Positions 34,192-45,699 of a stretch of 64,000 nucleotides of DNA are shown here, piece by piece. The stretch is taken from assembly GCA_036186865.1 (NCBI GenBank), contig AP025055.1, positions 9,557,488 to 9,621,487 on the forward strand, given 5' to 3'. The notes under the pieces are model-generated. The model worked only from the letters and a program-made list of their open reading frames with translations, did not search any database and was not told the origin of the DNA. The stretch's first letter is position 1; each line of letters starts with the position of its first letter. The position numbers and the translations under genes were made by a program. The DNA is from Eustoma russellianum. Its lineage: Eukaryota; Streptophyta; Magnoliopsida; Gentianales; Gentianaceae.

Positions 34192-36844
34192 TGTAGAAGC
34201 GGTATAGCACCACTAGAAGGGGTGGTAGAATAGTGAGTGCGGAAAATTCGGCTTTTAAAACTTTTTGAACCAAATTACTCAATTCTGAAAACGGTTTTTA
34301 TTTTCAGATCCTGATTTGATTTATCTAAATGCCCTAGTGGTAGACCTCCAAAAATTATGCAATTTGGTGAGTATGTGCTCTCAGATGTTACGAGTGACTC
34401 GTGAAAATTTCAAATTAAAACGCTAAGCCTAACCCCTTAAAAACACATTTTTGTTCAGACTGCGCAAATCTACCAAAACCTATACTCCGAATTAAACAAT
34501 TTATTCCTATTAATTTTGAACTCTAAATGGTCTGAAAATTTTATGATAAGACCCTCAAGATATGTATTTTAATGAAAATTCCCATGGTAAGTATGTCAAC
34601 TACGTTGATGTTCTCAACCTTTGCAAATCAGGGAATCAGATTGCACTAGTTTGAAACTATTAATGTCTGACTAACATATACTTATCCAAATGAGATGAAA
34701 CTTGTGCCAAATGAAATCTAGGATATGTGGCTATGTTTTTTCAAAATGTTGTGATTGCTATTTTTACCGTTGCAATGAAAATGATGCAGAAAACTGGAAA
34801 CTGAAAGTAAAGTGCTAAAAAGTAAGAACAACCGAGAATTTTATACTGGTTCGGTTAAAACAACGTACTCCAGTCTTCGAGGAAACCTTCTTCGGTTTTA
34901 TCTAAACACGAAAACACCTTACAACAAGGGTGACTAGAGTTGAACACCTACTTTACCCGTTTACAATCAAACAATCGAACAAACCAATCACGAACATCAC
35001 CACCGATCGAATGAAGGTTTCATCACACCTTGATCAACCTTTTACAAGAAATAAACGAGTGTAGGTGGTATAATCAAAGTCTATATAATATATGAAATAT
35101 ATGAATGATAGGCTTGAGGCTAGGAATAAGAGAAAGAAAGAAAGAAGAAAAGAGTAGTCTTGCTTTTTGCACTTGTAAGAATATCAATTGTTTCGTAGTC
35201 TTGTCTTGCACCATCTTCTTCTTTTTATAACCTCTTGGCCACCCCCTAGAGTTACTCTTCCTCCTTGAGAATTACCTTGAATGTCCTCGGAAGATTGCCT
35301 TGTGTAAAAGATAACACAACCTTGCTTACTTGGTGCAATATGATTGGAGGGATGACTTGTCTTTGCCTAGTTGTCACTTGTTGATTGGCCAACATTAATC
35401 CACATTGGCACCCTTTAAATGAGCTGTAAATTTTTCAAAAAAATCTGAGACATGTGCTCAAAATCAAGGTGAATAATTACCATACAATAACAATTTAATC
35501 ACCTTCAATTTTAGAAGACAATTGAAGACATTTGACTAGGTAAAATCGCCCAACTAGCAAACATGTGTTGAAATTTGTTAGTATGTATTTTTCTTTTGAA
35601 TTCTTTCCTTATGTATTGCCCTCTTCAATGTCATCAACCTTGTGTGGCATGTCCTCCACCAATTGATGTGCCAAAAAATAGGCTCCACCTAGGCTCCAAG
35701 AACGCTGAGAATGGCGTGTAGCTGCATATGCTGAAATTTTCTTTTGAGAAACTTTGTCAAATAATGCATAATATTCATACATATATGGTAAATTATAATT
35801 AGCCTTAATTTGAATTTTCTAGAACACTTTAACATGTCTTGAATGTGTAAAAAATGTCTAGATACATGTTACATCTATGCCAAAAACGTTCCATGTGTGT
35901 AAGTCATAGAAAACCAAATTTTCGACTTTTGTCGATTACGCGATTTTTCTCCGATTAATTTCAAACTTCTTATACATTTAATATATATTATGCCACATAT
36001 AATATACATAAAATGAGGTGTATATTCAGCTCCAATGATGAGTAGAAAAACACCCATGTGCCAAAATAGAATTAAGTATGAATTATCTACAAATCTAGGC
36101 TAAATTGTGGGTAATTTGTGTGTACAAACATGGTTTGACTTTGTGGCTGATTGTAACATGTGGATCAAGAAATTTTTGAATAATTTTGATATATATAGGC
36201 TGGCCATCTTTATATGGCAAGTAGGTGACATGTCGGTGAAGTTTCGGTAGTCACCGGATACGACAATTTTCGGTTTATGACCTTGTAACACGTCGTTACA
36301 ATTTTGACGTCACCATGACTTATAAGATATGATATAAGACCTAAATATACTAATAAATATGAGGTGTATATAGTGGTGTGACGTCGACGTACGTTTATAA
36401 TATATGTGACGTGTCGGTAGTACGTCAGAATATAAGTATATAGTGCCTTTTAAAAAAATATGGATATATATATATTATATATGTAAACGGCGTGTGAAAT
36501 GAATGGGATGAGGAGACTTTCCATTTCAAATTTGTTTCGATATAGCTCTCTCCAAATATGTCTTCATTTAATGAACTAGTTAGTTCATTAACTTAAGCAA
36601 TTAACTTAATGAACTAGTTTAGTTCATTAATTATGGCACCTGAAAATAGTACAAAGATAACAAATGTTTGCCATATGATGTACGCTTTAATGCTTCATGA
36701 CTTGTTGGTACGGCAACATTACATATAAACATGTAAAGCACTTTTATCACATAAATATGTCAAGTAAGATTTATTCATGCATTTCATAGGTACGTAACAT
36801 TTAAACCATGGATTTGTAAATCACTCAAACCCTTTTTCTCAACA
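34192..36844 (-). repeat. 5' LTR of element A (2653 bp)
   Basis: Starts TGTAGAAGCGG and ends TTTCTCAACA on the plus strand. It matches the split LTR at 19180-28839 along its length with scattered substitutions and small indels. It carries the same TTAATGAACTAG/TTCATTAA inverted blocks near its right end (36564-36634). There are no convincing ORFs. Confidence 0.92.
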
Positions 36845-37060
36845 AAGAGGTTGTTTCTGGATAACACATAATAATAATTGCGTCAAATTGTGTCGATTCG
36901 CTGCTATTTCACAATACAAGAAACGCAATCCACAGAAATATCCATGCCTAAAGAATTGTTCCAACAGCTTTAGTCTAAATTGCAGAACAAACTGGTACAA
37001 GGAGTAGAACACATGGGTTTGAAATAAACAATGAGTTTTATGGAAATTTTCTTGAATTCA
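36845..37060 (+). other. Right flank of element A; remainder of split retroposon tail
   Basis: AAGAG (36845-36849) is the second, mutated copy of the target duplication. GTTGTTTCTGG then continues the retroposon-tail sequence left of A. The rest up to the LINE is unassigned non-coding DNA. Confidence 0.5.
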
Positions 37061-37083
37061 TCGATTGAGAAATTGAACTAAAA

Positions 37084-38340
37084 ATGTCTACACCAACAAG
37101 GATGTCTTATCAGCATGGATTGCAAAACAACATTTTGAGTATTACAACAGGAAAGACGTCTGTACATAAAGAGACATGGTGGTGGAATGAGGATGTACAA
37201 CAAAAAATAAAAGGCAAACAAAAGATTTTTAGAGAGCTGTTAAGCTGCACAAATGGGGAAGAGAAAGTGAGATTGAAGGAGAATCACAAAATCGCCAGGA
37301 AGGAGGCGAAGAAGGCAGTGACAGAGGCAAAGATTGCAGCTTATAAAATGATGTATGAGAGACTAGAAACAAAAGAAGGAGAGCAGGATATGTTCAAGAT
37401 TGCCAAAGCTAGGGATCAAAAGAGGCAGGACCTAGGAGGTGTGAAGTTTATAAAAGGAGAAGATGGACATGTGTTAGTCAAAGCACAAGAAATCAAGTTG
37501 AAATGGCAAACATACTTTCACAATCTTTTCAACGGCAGTAGTGCCGACTAAGAAAAACGAGAAAGCACCACTAACCAACAACAACAACATAATAACTCTG
37601 ACTGTCAGAACATCACACAAGGAGAGGTGATGAGAGCGCTGAAGAAGATGGGAAGAGCTAAAGCGGTCGGTCTAGATAACATACCCATTGAGGCGTGGAA
37701 GTATTTAAGAGAGGAAGGGGTCCAATGTCTAACTACTATGTTCAACCGTATTTACAAAACAGAAAAGATGCCTGATGAGTGGAGAAAGAGTGTCGTGGTC
37801 CCCCTATAAAAGAACAAAGGAGACGCACAGTGTTGTGGAAACTATAGAGGGATTAAGTTGCTTAGCCATACCATGAAGTTATGAGAGAGTGTAATCGACA
37901 CTCGAATTAGGAGAGAAGCTCAGGTTACGGTGAACCAATTTGGTTTTATGCCAGGAAGGTCAACTACGGAAACAATACACATTCTCAGGAGATTAATGGA
38001 GAAGTATAGGGAGAAGAAGCGCGATTTACATATGGTTTTCATCGATCTTGAAAAAACGTATTACAGTTTGCCACGTAGACTGATATGGGATAGTCTTGAT
38101 GCAAGAGGGATCCCTATGAAGTATATAGACATAATAAGAGACATGTATGCTAGGACAAAAACAACCGTTCGTACGCCTGTGGGGAATACGGACTTCTTTC
38201 CGGTGGAGATCGGTCTCCATCAAAGGTCTGCGTTGAGCCCATTTGTTTTTGCAGTAGTCCTTGACGAGTTGTCAAAGCCGATACAGGAGGCAGTTCCGTG
38301 GTGTATGTTTTTTGCTGACGATATTAGTCGCAGAAAATAG
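37084..38340 (+). pseudogene. RTE reverse transcriptase, N-terminal and palm region
   Basis: The piece 37084-37551 is the Lys-rich linker between endonuclease and RT (WWWNEDVQQKIKGKQ). After a TAA at 37549-37551 the frame continues into the RT fingers at 37627 (MGRAKAVGLDNIPIEAWK), stops at 37807 and 37882, and resumes at 37930 (NQFGFMPGRSTTETI). The palm has VFIDLEKTYYSLPR (catalytic Asp) and the LINE-type catalytic motif FADDI at about 38310. It is cut by a frameshift just after. It would have performed target-primed reverse transcription. Confidence 0.88.
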
Positions 38341-38827
38341 ACATACCCTGAGTATGAGATTAGAGCAGTGGAGAGGTGTTTTAGAGAGAAAAGGCTTAAA
38401 GATTAGCCGTTCTAAAACCGAGTATCTGCAGCAGAATGGCGACATAGATAGTGATGTAGCACATCGAGTTCAAACAGGCTGGTGTAGATGGAGGGCTGCC
38501 TCAGGGATACTGTGTGACAAAAATTTCCCAACTAAATTGAAGGAAAAATTTTATAGGGTGGCAGTGCGACCGGCAATGCTATATGGGACAGACTGCTGGG
38601 CCATCAAGAGATCACAATTACAAAAGATGGAAGTGGCAAAGATGAAGATGTTGAGGTGGATGTGTGGGCATACAAGGCTAGACCGGATCAGAAACGAGGT
38701 GTTTCGAGAAAGGTTAGGCGTGGCTAGTATAGCAGATAAGATAAGGGAGGGAAGAATGATATGGTTTGGGCATGTCAAGCGGAGACAGACAACGGGTCGG
38801 TCAGAGCAATTGAAAGCCTCATTGTAG
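38341..38827 (+). pseudogene. RTE reverse transcriptase, C-terminal region
   Basis: This continues in the frame of the ORF at 38261-38827: LEQWRGVLERKGLKISRSKT (thumb), then a short deletion after EYLQQ, then the very conserved RTE segment CGHTRLDRIRNEV and WFGHVKRR. It ends at TAG 38825. A further fragment to about 38967 keeps RGRPKLTW-like text in another frame. Confidence 0.87.
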
Positions 38828-38967
38828 AGGGGAACAGGAGTAAAGGCAGGCTCAAACTGACTTGGGATGAGCAGATTAAGCACGACCTACTAGATTTACA
38901 CCTCTCTGAGGACATGGTCAAGGATAGGAGTTCATGGAGACATAAGATTAAGGTTAACGAGGTATAG

Positions 38968-39350
38968 GTCATATATAGGGGGACTTTAGAGTATATTTAG
39001 GGACATAGATAGGTGTAGACACTATCTACGCTTTAGGTTAACTTTCCACTTGGTTGCGTATGTTATACCGTTGTTTTACATTACATGTACATATACACGT
39101 GATGTGTATTTTAATATCGAAAGTCTTTTCTTTATATTTCTTGAATTTCCTCACTATCAAACTAGCACAACAGATCTCTATTATTATGACATTTATGCAG
39201 GTACATATAGAGCCGGGGGTCTCACTGGAAGGAGACTCTCTATCCCTTGGGATAGATGTATTGTCTGTCTACCACTTACCCTCCCCAGACCTTAACGATA
39301 GCTTTAGCTGTCGTTGGGATATACTGGGTCAGGATGATGATGATGATCTC
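38968..39350 (+). other. RTE LINE 3' untranslated region
   Basis: Non-coding. About 39205-39350 is the conserved RTE tail described for the element; 38968-39200 is diverged and AT-rich. Confidence 0.7.
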
Positions 39351-39779
39351 TATGAAATTTATAACTATGCTTTATTAACAAGAAGTTTGACTTCGTAAAA
39401 ACTAAGCCAAGCACAAGCAAGCAGAGGAAATACTGGAAAGTGCATGCATAAGAGAGAAAAAGATTTTGCACACCACAAGCCAATCTTCCACCAGCATTTC
39501 CAGTACTGAGACTGAGCTCGTGACCACCTAAAGGTTTTTTTTTTGTGGGGGGGGGGGGGGGGATTTGAGTTTAAAATGTAAACGACAATCGCATATGGTG
39601 CGTCGTAATTCTTAAGTCGCTGTGTCCACTACTCAAGATCGTCGTCCTTCTTAACCCACATCATACCGAAGGGATACATCAGCAGTAGCTCCAAATATGC
39701 ATAGAACCTACGGCTTACCCTTTCCAAGGTCATCCTCGGTCGCTAGATTAAAGTGTGCAGTTGAAGATTGAAGGGTTTA
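39351..39779. other. Unassigned spacer with T/G homopolymers
   Basis: No gene seen. Ten T (39535-39544) and then sixteen G (39547-39562) form the only notable structure. Confidence 0.6.
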
Positions 39780-42018
39780 TGAAGCGCCCGCCTCCCGAGT
39801 CCTAGCTTTGGGAACAGTGCACCCGCCGTAGCCTACTACGAGGACTACAAAGCGTCGTTCAAACTTCTCTACACGTCAAAACTGACGTGTAAATTTTTCG
39901 CAAAAACGATAATAAAAGTAAATAACTCAATTAAAATAAATCCATCAGTGTAGAATTAAGTACAAGGGTTGACGAAACCCTCTAAGTCAAGTATGAAATA
40001 CTAATATCAAACAATAAACTTAGGTGGAGATCTATCTGACTATCCCAAGAACAAGCTCCCGGTCAATAAGATCTCTTCTCGAGCCCAGCTCACTTTTCTC
40101 AGCCTCGATAAACATATATACTCTTAATCCTGCTCACCTGTGGAGGGAAGGTGGGGGATGAGTGATGGGAGTCACTCGTAGGTTACCCGACTCTCCCGAA
40201 AAGGGACTGTCACATACTGAGTCGGGTAAACACATAAAGCACGTAAAGCATAAACAGGCAAATAAATAAAGCAGATAGAGCATAAATAAAGAAATAGCAC
40301 ATACCCGACCTAATCCGTATCCCAAAACGTAGCACTGAAACAACTTAACAATAAAATCATCGATAATCACAACAATAATAAATTCAATGCGCAACTTCAT
40401 GATGCATGCTCTTCTATCTCCGTGTCACACGCAGTTATTTAATATCACACGCTATGCTCATTCTTTTCCATGTTATGCTATGCATGTCCCGGGTCCTATT
40501 AGGTGAAGGTAACCATTATTACCAACACTCATCACACGCCTCGTCAGGCCACACGTCCCGTAGGACCACACGGCTCATAGGTCAAATGCAATGCTCGTGC
40601 CATGAATGCTTCACACTTTCACACTTCCGTTTCCCCTATGTTGCATGCTCCTTTCTATGTTGCGTATTACCTATATTGCGTAGTTACCCTATGTTGCGTG
40701 GGGTTCATTACTGTATTTTATCTTCTACCGTTATTTTATCTTTCTAGACTTTATTTTAGGTTTCTACACTTTATTTTATTTTTCCTAGGCTTTCATACAC
40801 TTTAATCTTATTTTTAAATATTTTTATCTTCCCCTACTATTTTTATTTCTTTTACTTTAATTTATTTAATGAGTTTCTAAATTTTCTTATTAAAAAACAT
40901 TATTAGTATTAAATTAATTAGGTGTATACATTATTTTATTTTATTTTATTTATTTTTATTTTTCTCCCTCGGCTGACAACACCCAATTTACCTTCTTTTT
41001 TTTTGCTTGTTTTCTGTTTTATTTCATTTTATTTTGGTTTTTTTTTATTTTATTATTCTTTTTTTTAACCGTTTGTCAGCTTTTTTTTGTTTTTTTTCTT
41101 TTATATTTAATCACCCCCTTTTTCCTTTAAAAGCTCACGGGACCCCTTTTTAACTTCTGGGTGTTTTCCGGTTAAGCCCCGGGCGCACATGGCCCTTTTT
41201 CCACTTTTTTTATATTTTTTATTATATTAAATCTTATTTTTCTTTAAAAATGCATATCTTTTTCGTTTTAACTCCGATTAATCCCAAACCAGTTCCATTA
41301 GACTCCGTTTAACGCCCCCGACGTTTTGCCGGTGACATGTCGGCGCGTGAACAGTACGCGTCCGAAGCTACACGCGCCGCCTCTGGGCGTGTTTTTCCAC
41401 GAACCGAACACATTCCAACCTATTTCCGTGCTATGTGATCTATATCTAAGGCCAAACACGCAATCTCCATACCAAAAAATTAAGAATTCGCAATAAGCAT
41501 ATCAAAAATAAACATACAATGATAATCAAAGTATCCCAATACAGAATGCGAGGGAATCCAAAGCAATCCGACAGAGGAGAAGGTAACCTACCTCTTATTC
41601 GAAGAATTCTCGAGACAAAGTGGTTGGATTTGATGTGGATAGCCAATACCCTTTCTTTTCTTCTCTCTTTTTTTCTTTTCCCTTTCTCCTCTCCTTCTCC
41701 CCTCCTGCTCGCTGCCGCCGTCCCTCCTTTTTTCTTTTTTCTTTTTTTCTTTTCTCCCCTCACGTTTATCTCTACCTTCTTTCCTTTTACTCTCAACCCA
41801 ATCTTTGCAATTTAGTATGGTGATTATGTGTGAATGTGAGGCTCGGCTGCCATTTATGGGATGTGGGTTTTCATATTTTTTTTAATAGAGAGGGGATCAT
41901 GGGTGGTTTTGAGAGTGATTGGGAGAGGGGTTATGGCAAGAAGTGAGGGAGTAGTTAATGGCCATAACCGGCCATTACTCATTATTTTTATTTTTCCCTT
42001 TAATTTACGATCATAACA
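39780..42018 (-). repeat. 3' LTR of element F (2239 bp)
   Basis: TGAAGCGCCC at the left, CGATCATAACA at the right. The left end resembles the reverse complement of the end of H's LTR (GGGGCGCT with CGGGTGCACTG nearby), marking related families. ORFs here (for example 41446-41796) are low-complexity Lys/Arg or Phe/Ser translations and are not credible genes. Confidence 0.88.
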
Positions 42019-42030
42019 GTCTACCCCCCT
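42019..42030 (-). other. Polypurine tract of element F
   Basis: Minus strand AGGGGGGTAGAC immediately before the LTR start TGTTATGATCG. Confidence 0.85.
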
Positions 42031-45000
42031 TACATTAAGTTTCGTCCTCGAAACTTGCGCACTTTCCTACCAGTCATTTTCTCAGTTGCAATTAACACCT
42101 CGATAAGGTTGTACATATTCTATACGCTCGCTATCACCCATTAGTTGTCGTGTCGACCTCACCGCTAGGTGATTTTGTTGTCTCGAAGTTAACTTATGTT
42201 ACGAAATGTATATCGTTGAACTTATGTAGTTGTGTTTTACAATTACAATTTCTATGACAAATCGCATTGATCAAGTGTTTAGATCATCTAACTCCTCGTT
42301 TATTTCCACTGTAACTTATTTCCTTAAACTGACCACGAGATCCTAATAAGTTTAAGATAAACCATAAATGTACTATATCACATAGTAGTACGGTTGATTT
42401 TTGCTTGCGACTAGTTGTAGTCTCAAATTCTATGTATAACATTAAACCTACATCTCAATCGTAACTCGTCATTGTGCTACCATTCAGCTTAAGATATTGC
42501 CAACTTAGCATTGCCTGTAATATATCTTAAGCAACATTAGACATTCTAGTTCATCACGTTCCTGCTGCATCACTTTGTTGTACTGTGTTTTCAATTAGAG
42601 CACAGTTTTTTTTGAAGTACTAATTCAAACTTATGAATTTAACGCACTAATTAATAAATCCATGACAACAACAGATTCATCTCTTAATTTTTTTAAGGAT
42701 TGATCTAAACTATTCTATATATTTTTTTCAAATCACTTACCAATAAGACGTGGTTCATACTAAACTAACTAAATCCCTGAACAAATCAAAGCTCTCAAAT
42801 TCATGCTCCCTCCGAACATGCTAATCTATTCTCATAACTCAACCATTGAACTCCGCAATCGATGCCTTCTTAAACAGTACACTACAACATCTTAAATGAA
42901 CATTTATCGCTCTTAGTCAACTCAATTAACAAGACTAATGTTGTCAGCCTACTATGATAATTATAAACTACAACGCTTAATTACAGATATAAGCTTTTTT
43001 TTAGAACCATGTCCTTACTTTTTCGGAGATATCGTCAGCAGCCTAGTATACGAAATATGTGTACGGATATACTTTTCTTCTAATAAGAATGTGACTTACA
43101 TGGCTAGAATTTGAAATATGACTTTAGTTGTTTTAAAATAATACCATTCTTTTTTTTGTAAACGCAAGAATCGAAATAATATACTCATTTTTGAAAGGCG
43201 GTGTTTCAAATGACCTCTTATAAACGCAACGATATCACTTGTTCGCAAAGTAGTTTGGTAAAATTGCGTTAAAATATTTTAAAACTTAATAAGGTAAGGT
43301 TTTACAAAACAATTTGAGTAAGTTACTTTTTTTAAAAAACCGATATATATATTTTGAAAACTACTTTTTGACTTGATGAAACTTAAGTAAGATCATCGCA
43401 AGCGAATAAATAACTTTGAAAACACTTTAATGGATAAAATACTTGCGATATCGATAGTCGTCAGGTAGAGAAATTTTTTTTTGTGACTAAAATATATGTA
43501 ATGAAACGAAAATTTGAAATCTTATGTAAGGAATTTGTATAAAAATATCGTTTTTGAAGAACATTTGTAGTTTAAAATTTTTCCCCTTTGTCAGGTTGTC
43601 AAAGGAATTGAAATATATTTTTTTTTGTTAATATATAGACACAGAAAAGAATTTAGCGTGGTAAAGTTTAGTAGACTACAAAGAAATGAGGCTCAATAAG
43701 GTATTTCCGAAGACAAAATTTTTTTAAGTACTTGTGAAAATATAGTTATACATTGGTGTACGTGCTTATATAAAATATTTATCTAATTAAAAATATATCT
43801 GTGCAATATTTCGTATAATTCCACAGGTCATCCTTTGTTCCGGGTAAGGTCTTCTATGTACAATTTTTTTCTTTTATAAGTCTAACGTTTGTCTACTCAT
43901 GATAAAATCTTTAACTTAAATTGTTCCAACCCTATCTTTGCACACTAAATATTTATCGACTTAAGGTATTCTAAGTCACCATGCTTCCGTGTGCCACACT
44001 AATCCACTGTACCTCGTTACTTGGTTATTTGAACCGCTAATTTCATCCTACTTCACATGAAAAGCAGCCACTACTTGTTCATGTCTGCTCTACTTTGATT
44101 CAAGCCTACTAAATTCAAGTCACGTAATTCGACGTTTCTATACATCAAAACTTAACTAGAAGTTTGTAAAGATTCATTATTCCCATGTACTTGTTATAGC
44201 CGATTCACTCCTGTTTCTACAAGTCAATATCTCTAATGAGGCTAATACCATCGCCCTGCTTAATAAATCTAAATTTCAACATCTTAACCCTAGACTATAA
44301 ATTCCTTCGTAAGATTCTCTTACTAAACGTTACTGATTATAATGCTTATGACTCATTACTTAGTTTCTATTATTTTTCTATAAATCATCTCTTAATATCT
44401 ATCATACTCTAATAATTCATTTCTTAATAGCTACTTTCTCGGCTTAGACCCAAGTCCGCTCTGATGCTACCGTCCAAGTAGGGATATGAGCCTGTTTTAC
44501 TTCACCAGAATGGTATCGAGTTTCATGTTGTTGTTGCGGTGAAGCAGCTCGAGTTACTGCCTGGCCTATTAATATATCACTAACGGTCGCAGTAGGGTAT
44601 TCTGGTTAATGTTGTAATTCATTCAATTTAATTATATGGTATTCAACTAGGGTTACTAAGATTATGGCTTAAAGAGTTATGATCAACTTAGATAAGGTAG
44701 AATTGTTTGGGATACTTTATGTACACGTGGTTCGTAATCGATTGTCTCCTCTAAGGTCATAACTTACTTTTATGGTTCTTAGTATCATCATTTCTTAAGT
44801 CTAAGATCATGTCTTAATTCTAAACTCATACTTAGAGTATAATCGGCGCTTATGACTACCTTTAGTACTTACGTTCAAGGTCAACTCCTAATCAGCATCG
44901 TTATTATGTGTAAGATTGTGACTTATGTTCAGGATCATCACTTATAACTGAGATAAGTACCTATGTTCATGATCATCGCTTATGTTCAAATCATCACTTA

Positions 45001-45159
45001 TGTCTAAGATTGTGGCTTAGGGGCAAAATCGTAACTTAATTTATAATATCATAGCCTAAATTTTTCCGTCGTGGATCTAGAGCCATTCTTTGAAGATTAT
45101 ATTCTCGGCATGTAATACCTCTTAAACTCATTCCAAAATTAGATAAAAGTAATCAGCGG
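42031..45159 (-). other. Non-coding internal region of element F
   Basis: No ORF of any note and no recognisable pol motif on either strand. AT-rich. From about 44760 to 45060, phrases such as CTTATGTTCA, GATCATCACTTA and CTAAGATTGT recur in degenerate tandem, continuing closer to the PBS (45540-45650). Confidence 0.75.
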
Positions 45160-45385
45160 TGTTAGTTGTGTTGTGACACCACTCCTCCGCATCTCATTAT
45201 AGAAGAATCTCTGGTTCGCGTGCGGTGGTGAAGGCGGTGTCTGCTAGTTCAACAGCTGGTGTTACTGTGCTAAGATGTTAGTCATGGTGACTATGGCGTC
45301 TTCAAGTGCTTGGGATGATCCCCTCATTCTCTTAGTTCTCACCAGCATTTCCTCTATCATCGGCTTGTTCACGTCTTGTCGGCAT
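45160..45385 (-). pseudogene. gag: Gag N-terminal remnant in element F
   Basis: Minus strand from an ATG at 45385-45383 encodes MPTRREQADDRGNAGEN, then stops. In a shifted frame, ALEDAIVTMTNILAQ and RFFYNEMRR follow. Both are collinear with the first 70 residues of H's gag (MPPRRENTGNSGNGQEN, FAQQHQ, RFFYEEMRKVRV). This identifies F as a degenerate derivative of an H-like element. The remainder of gag and all of pol are absent. Confidence 0.75.
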
Positions 45386-45684
45386 TTTTCTAGAATTTAG
45401 AACGGTTGAAAATATATTATTTACATCTAGGCTAAGGTAGGGGTATTTTGGGAATGTCTAATAGCTTAGGGCTTGCATGTAGAGGTTTAGGGGTAAAATG
45501 GTAAATAACTCAAGAAAACAAAAGAACGCTTGGCTCTCCTTAACTCGATCACAACTTAAGTCTAAGATCATCACTTAACTCTATTTGGTTGCTTAAGGGT
45601 AAAATCGTCATTTTAGGAAAAGATCGTAGCTTATGTCTAAGTGATCTAGTTAATCCTGCATTTCCGAGACGGATCTGGAGCCTC

Positions 45685-45697
45685 GGCTCTGATACCA
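45685..45697 (-). other. Primer binding site of element F
   Basis: Minus strand TGGTATCAGAGCC, a perfect initiator tRNA-Met match, two bases inside the LTR. Same thirteen bases as in element H. Confidence 0.93.
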
Positions 45698-45699
45698 CA

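Larger units (their letters stand above)
19180..36844 (-). mobile_element. Element A: SIRE-like Ty1/copia, complete but broken, with nested element B
   Basis: Minus-strand element with both LTRs, PBS, gag, protease, integrase, RT, RNase H and PPT. The 5' LTR is at right (34192-36844); the 3' LTR is at left (19180-21588 plus 28571-28839), split by element B. Flanking five-base repeats are GAGAG (19175-19179) and AAGAG (36845-36849), a target duplication with one mismatch. The flanks rejoin into a retroposon-tail sequence, supporting the boundaries. Multiple stops and frameshifts, and a mutated RT catalytic motif, make it inactive. Confidence 0.88.
37060..39350 (+). mobile_element. RTE-type LINE, 5'-truncated
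   Basis: A non-LTR retrotransposon: no LTRs, an RT of RTE type, and a 3' end with GAGCCGGGGGTCTC, CTACCCTCCCCAGACC-like text and GGGATATACTGGGTC followed by (GAT)n at about 39338-39351. That tail is characteristic of plant RTE LINEs. The N-terminal endonuclease is missing, so it is 5'-truncated; the left edge is approximate. The ORF has several stops. I did not find a clear target duplication. Confidence 0.88.

Noticed and set aside
37882..37884. Alternative genetic code suggested by many in-frame stops
   Set aside because: Stops occur in all elements, alongside frameshifts, and at positions where the families have different residues; this is ordinary decay.
40134..40805. Several hydrophobic ORFs that could look like membrane proteins
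   Set aside because: They lie in the F LTR, recur at 46054-46725 in the second LTR, and have no start context or family features.
41446..41823. ORFs rich in Lys/Arg (minus) and Phe/Ser/Pro (plus), repeated at 47432-47736
   Set aside because: They are translations of a CTTTT/TTTCC low-complexity tract within the F LTRs, on both strands, and are duplicated only because the LTR is.
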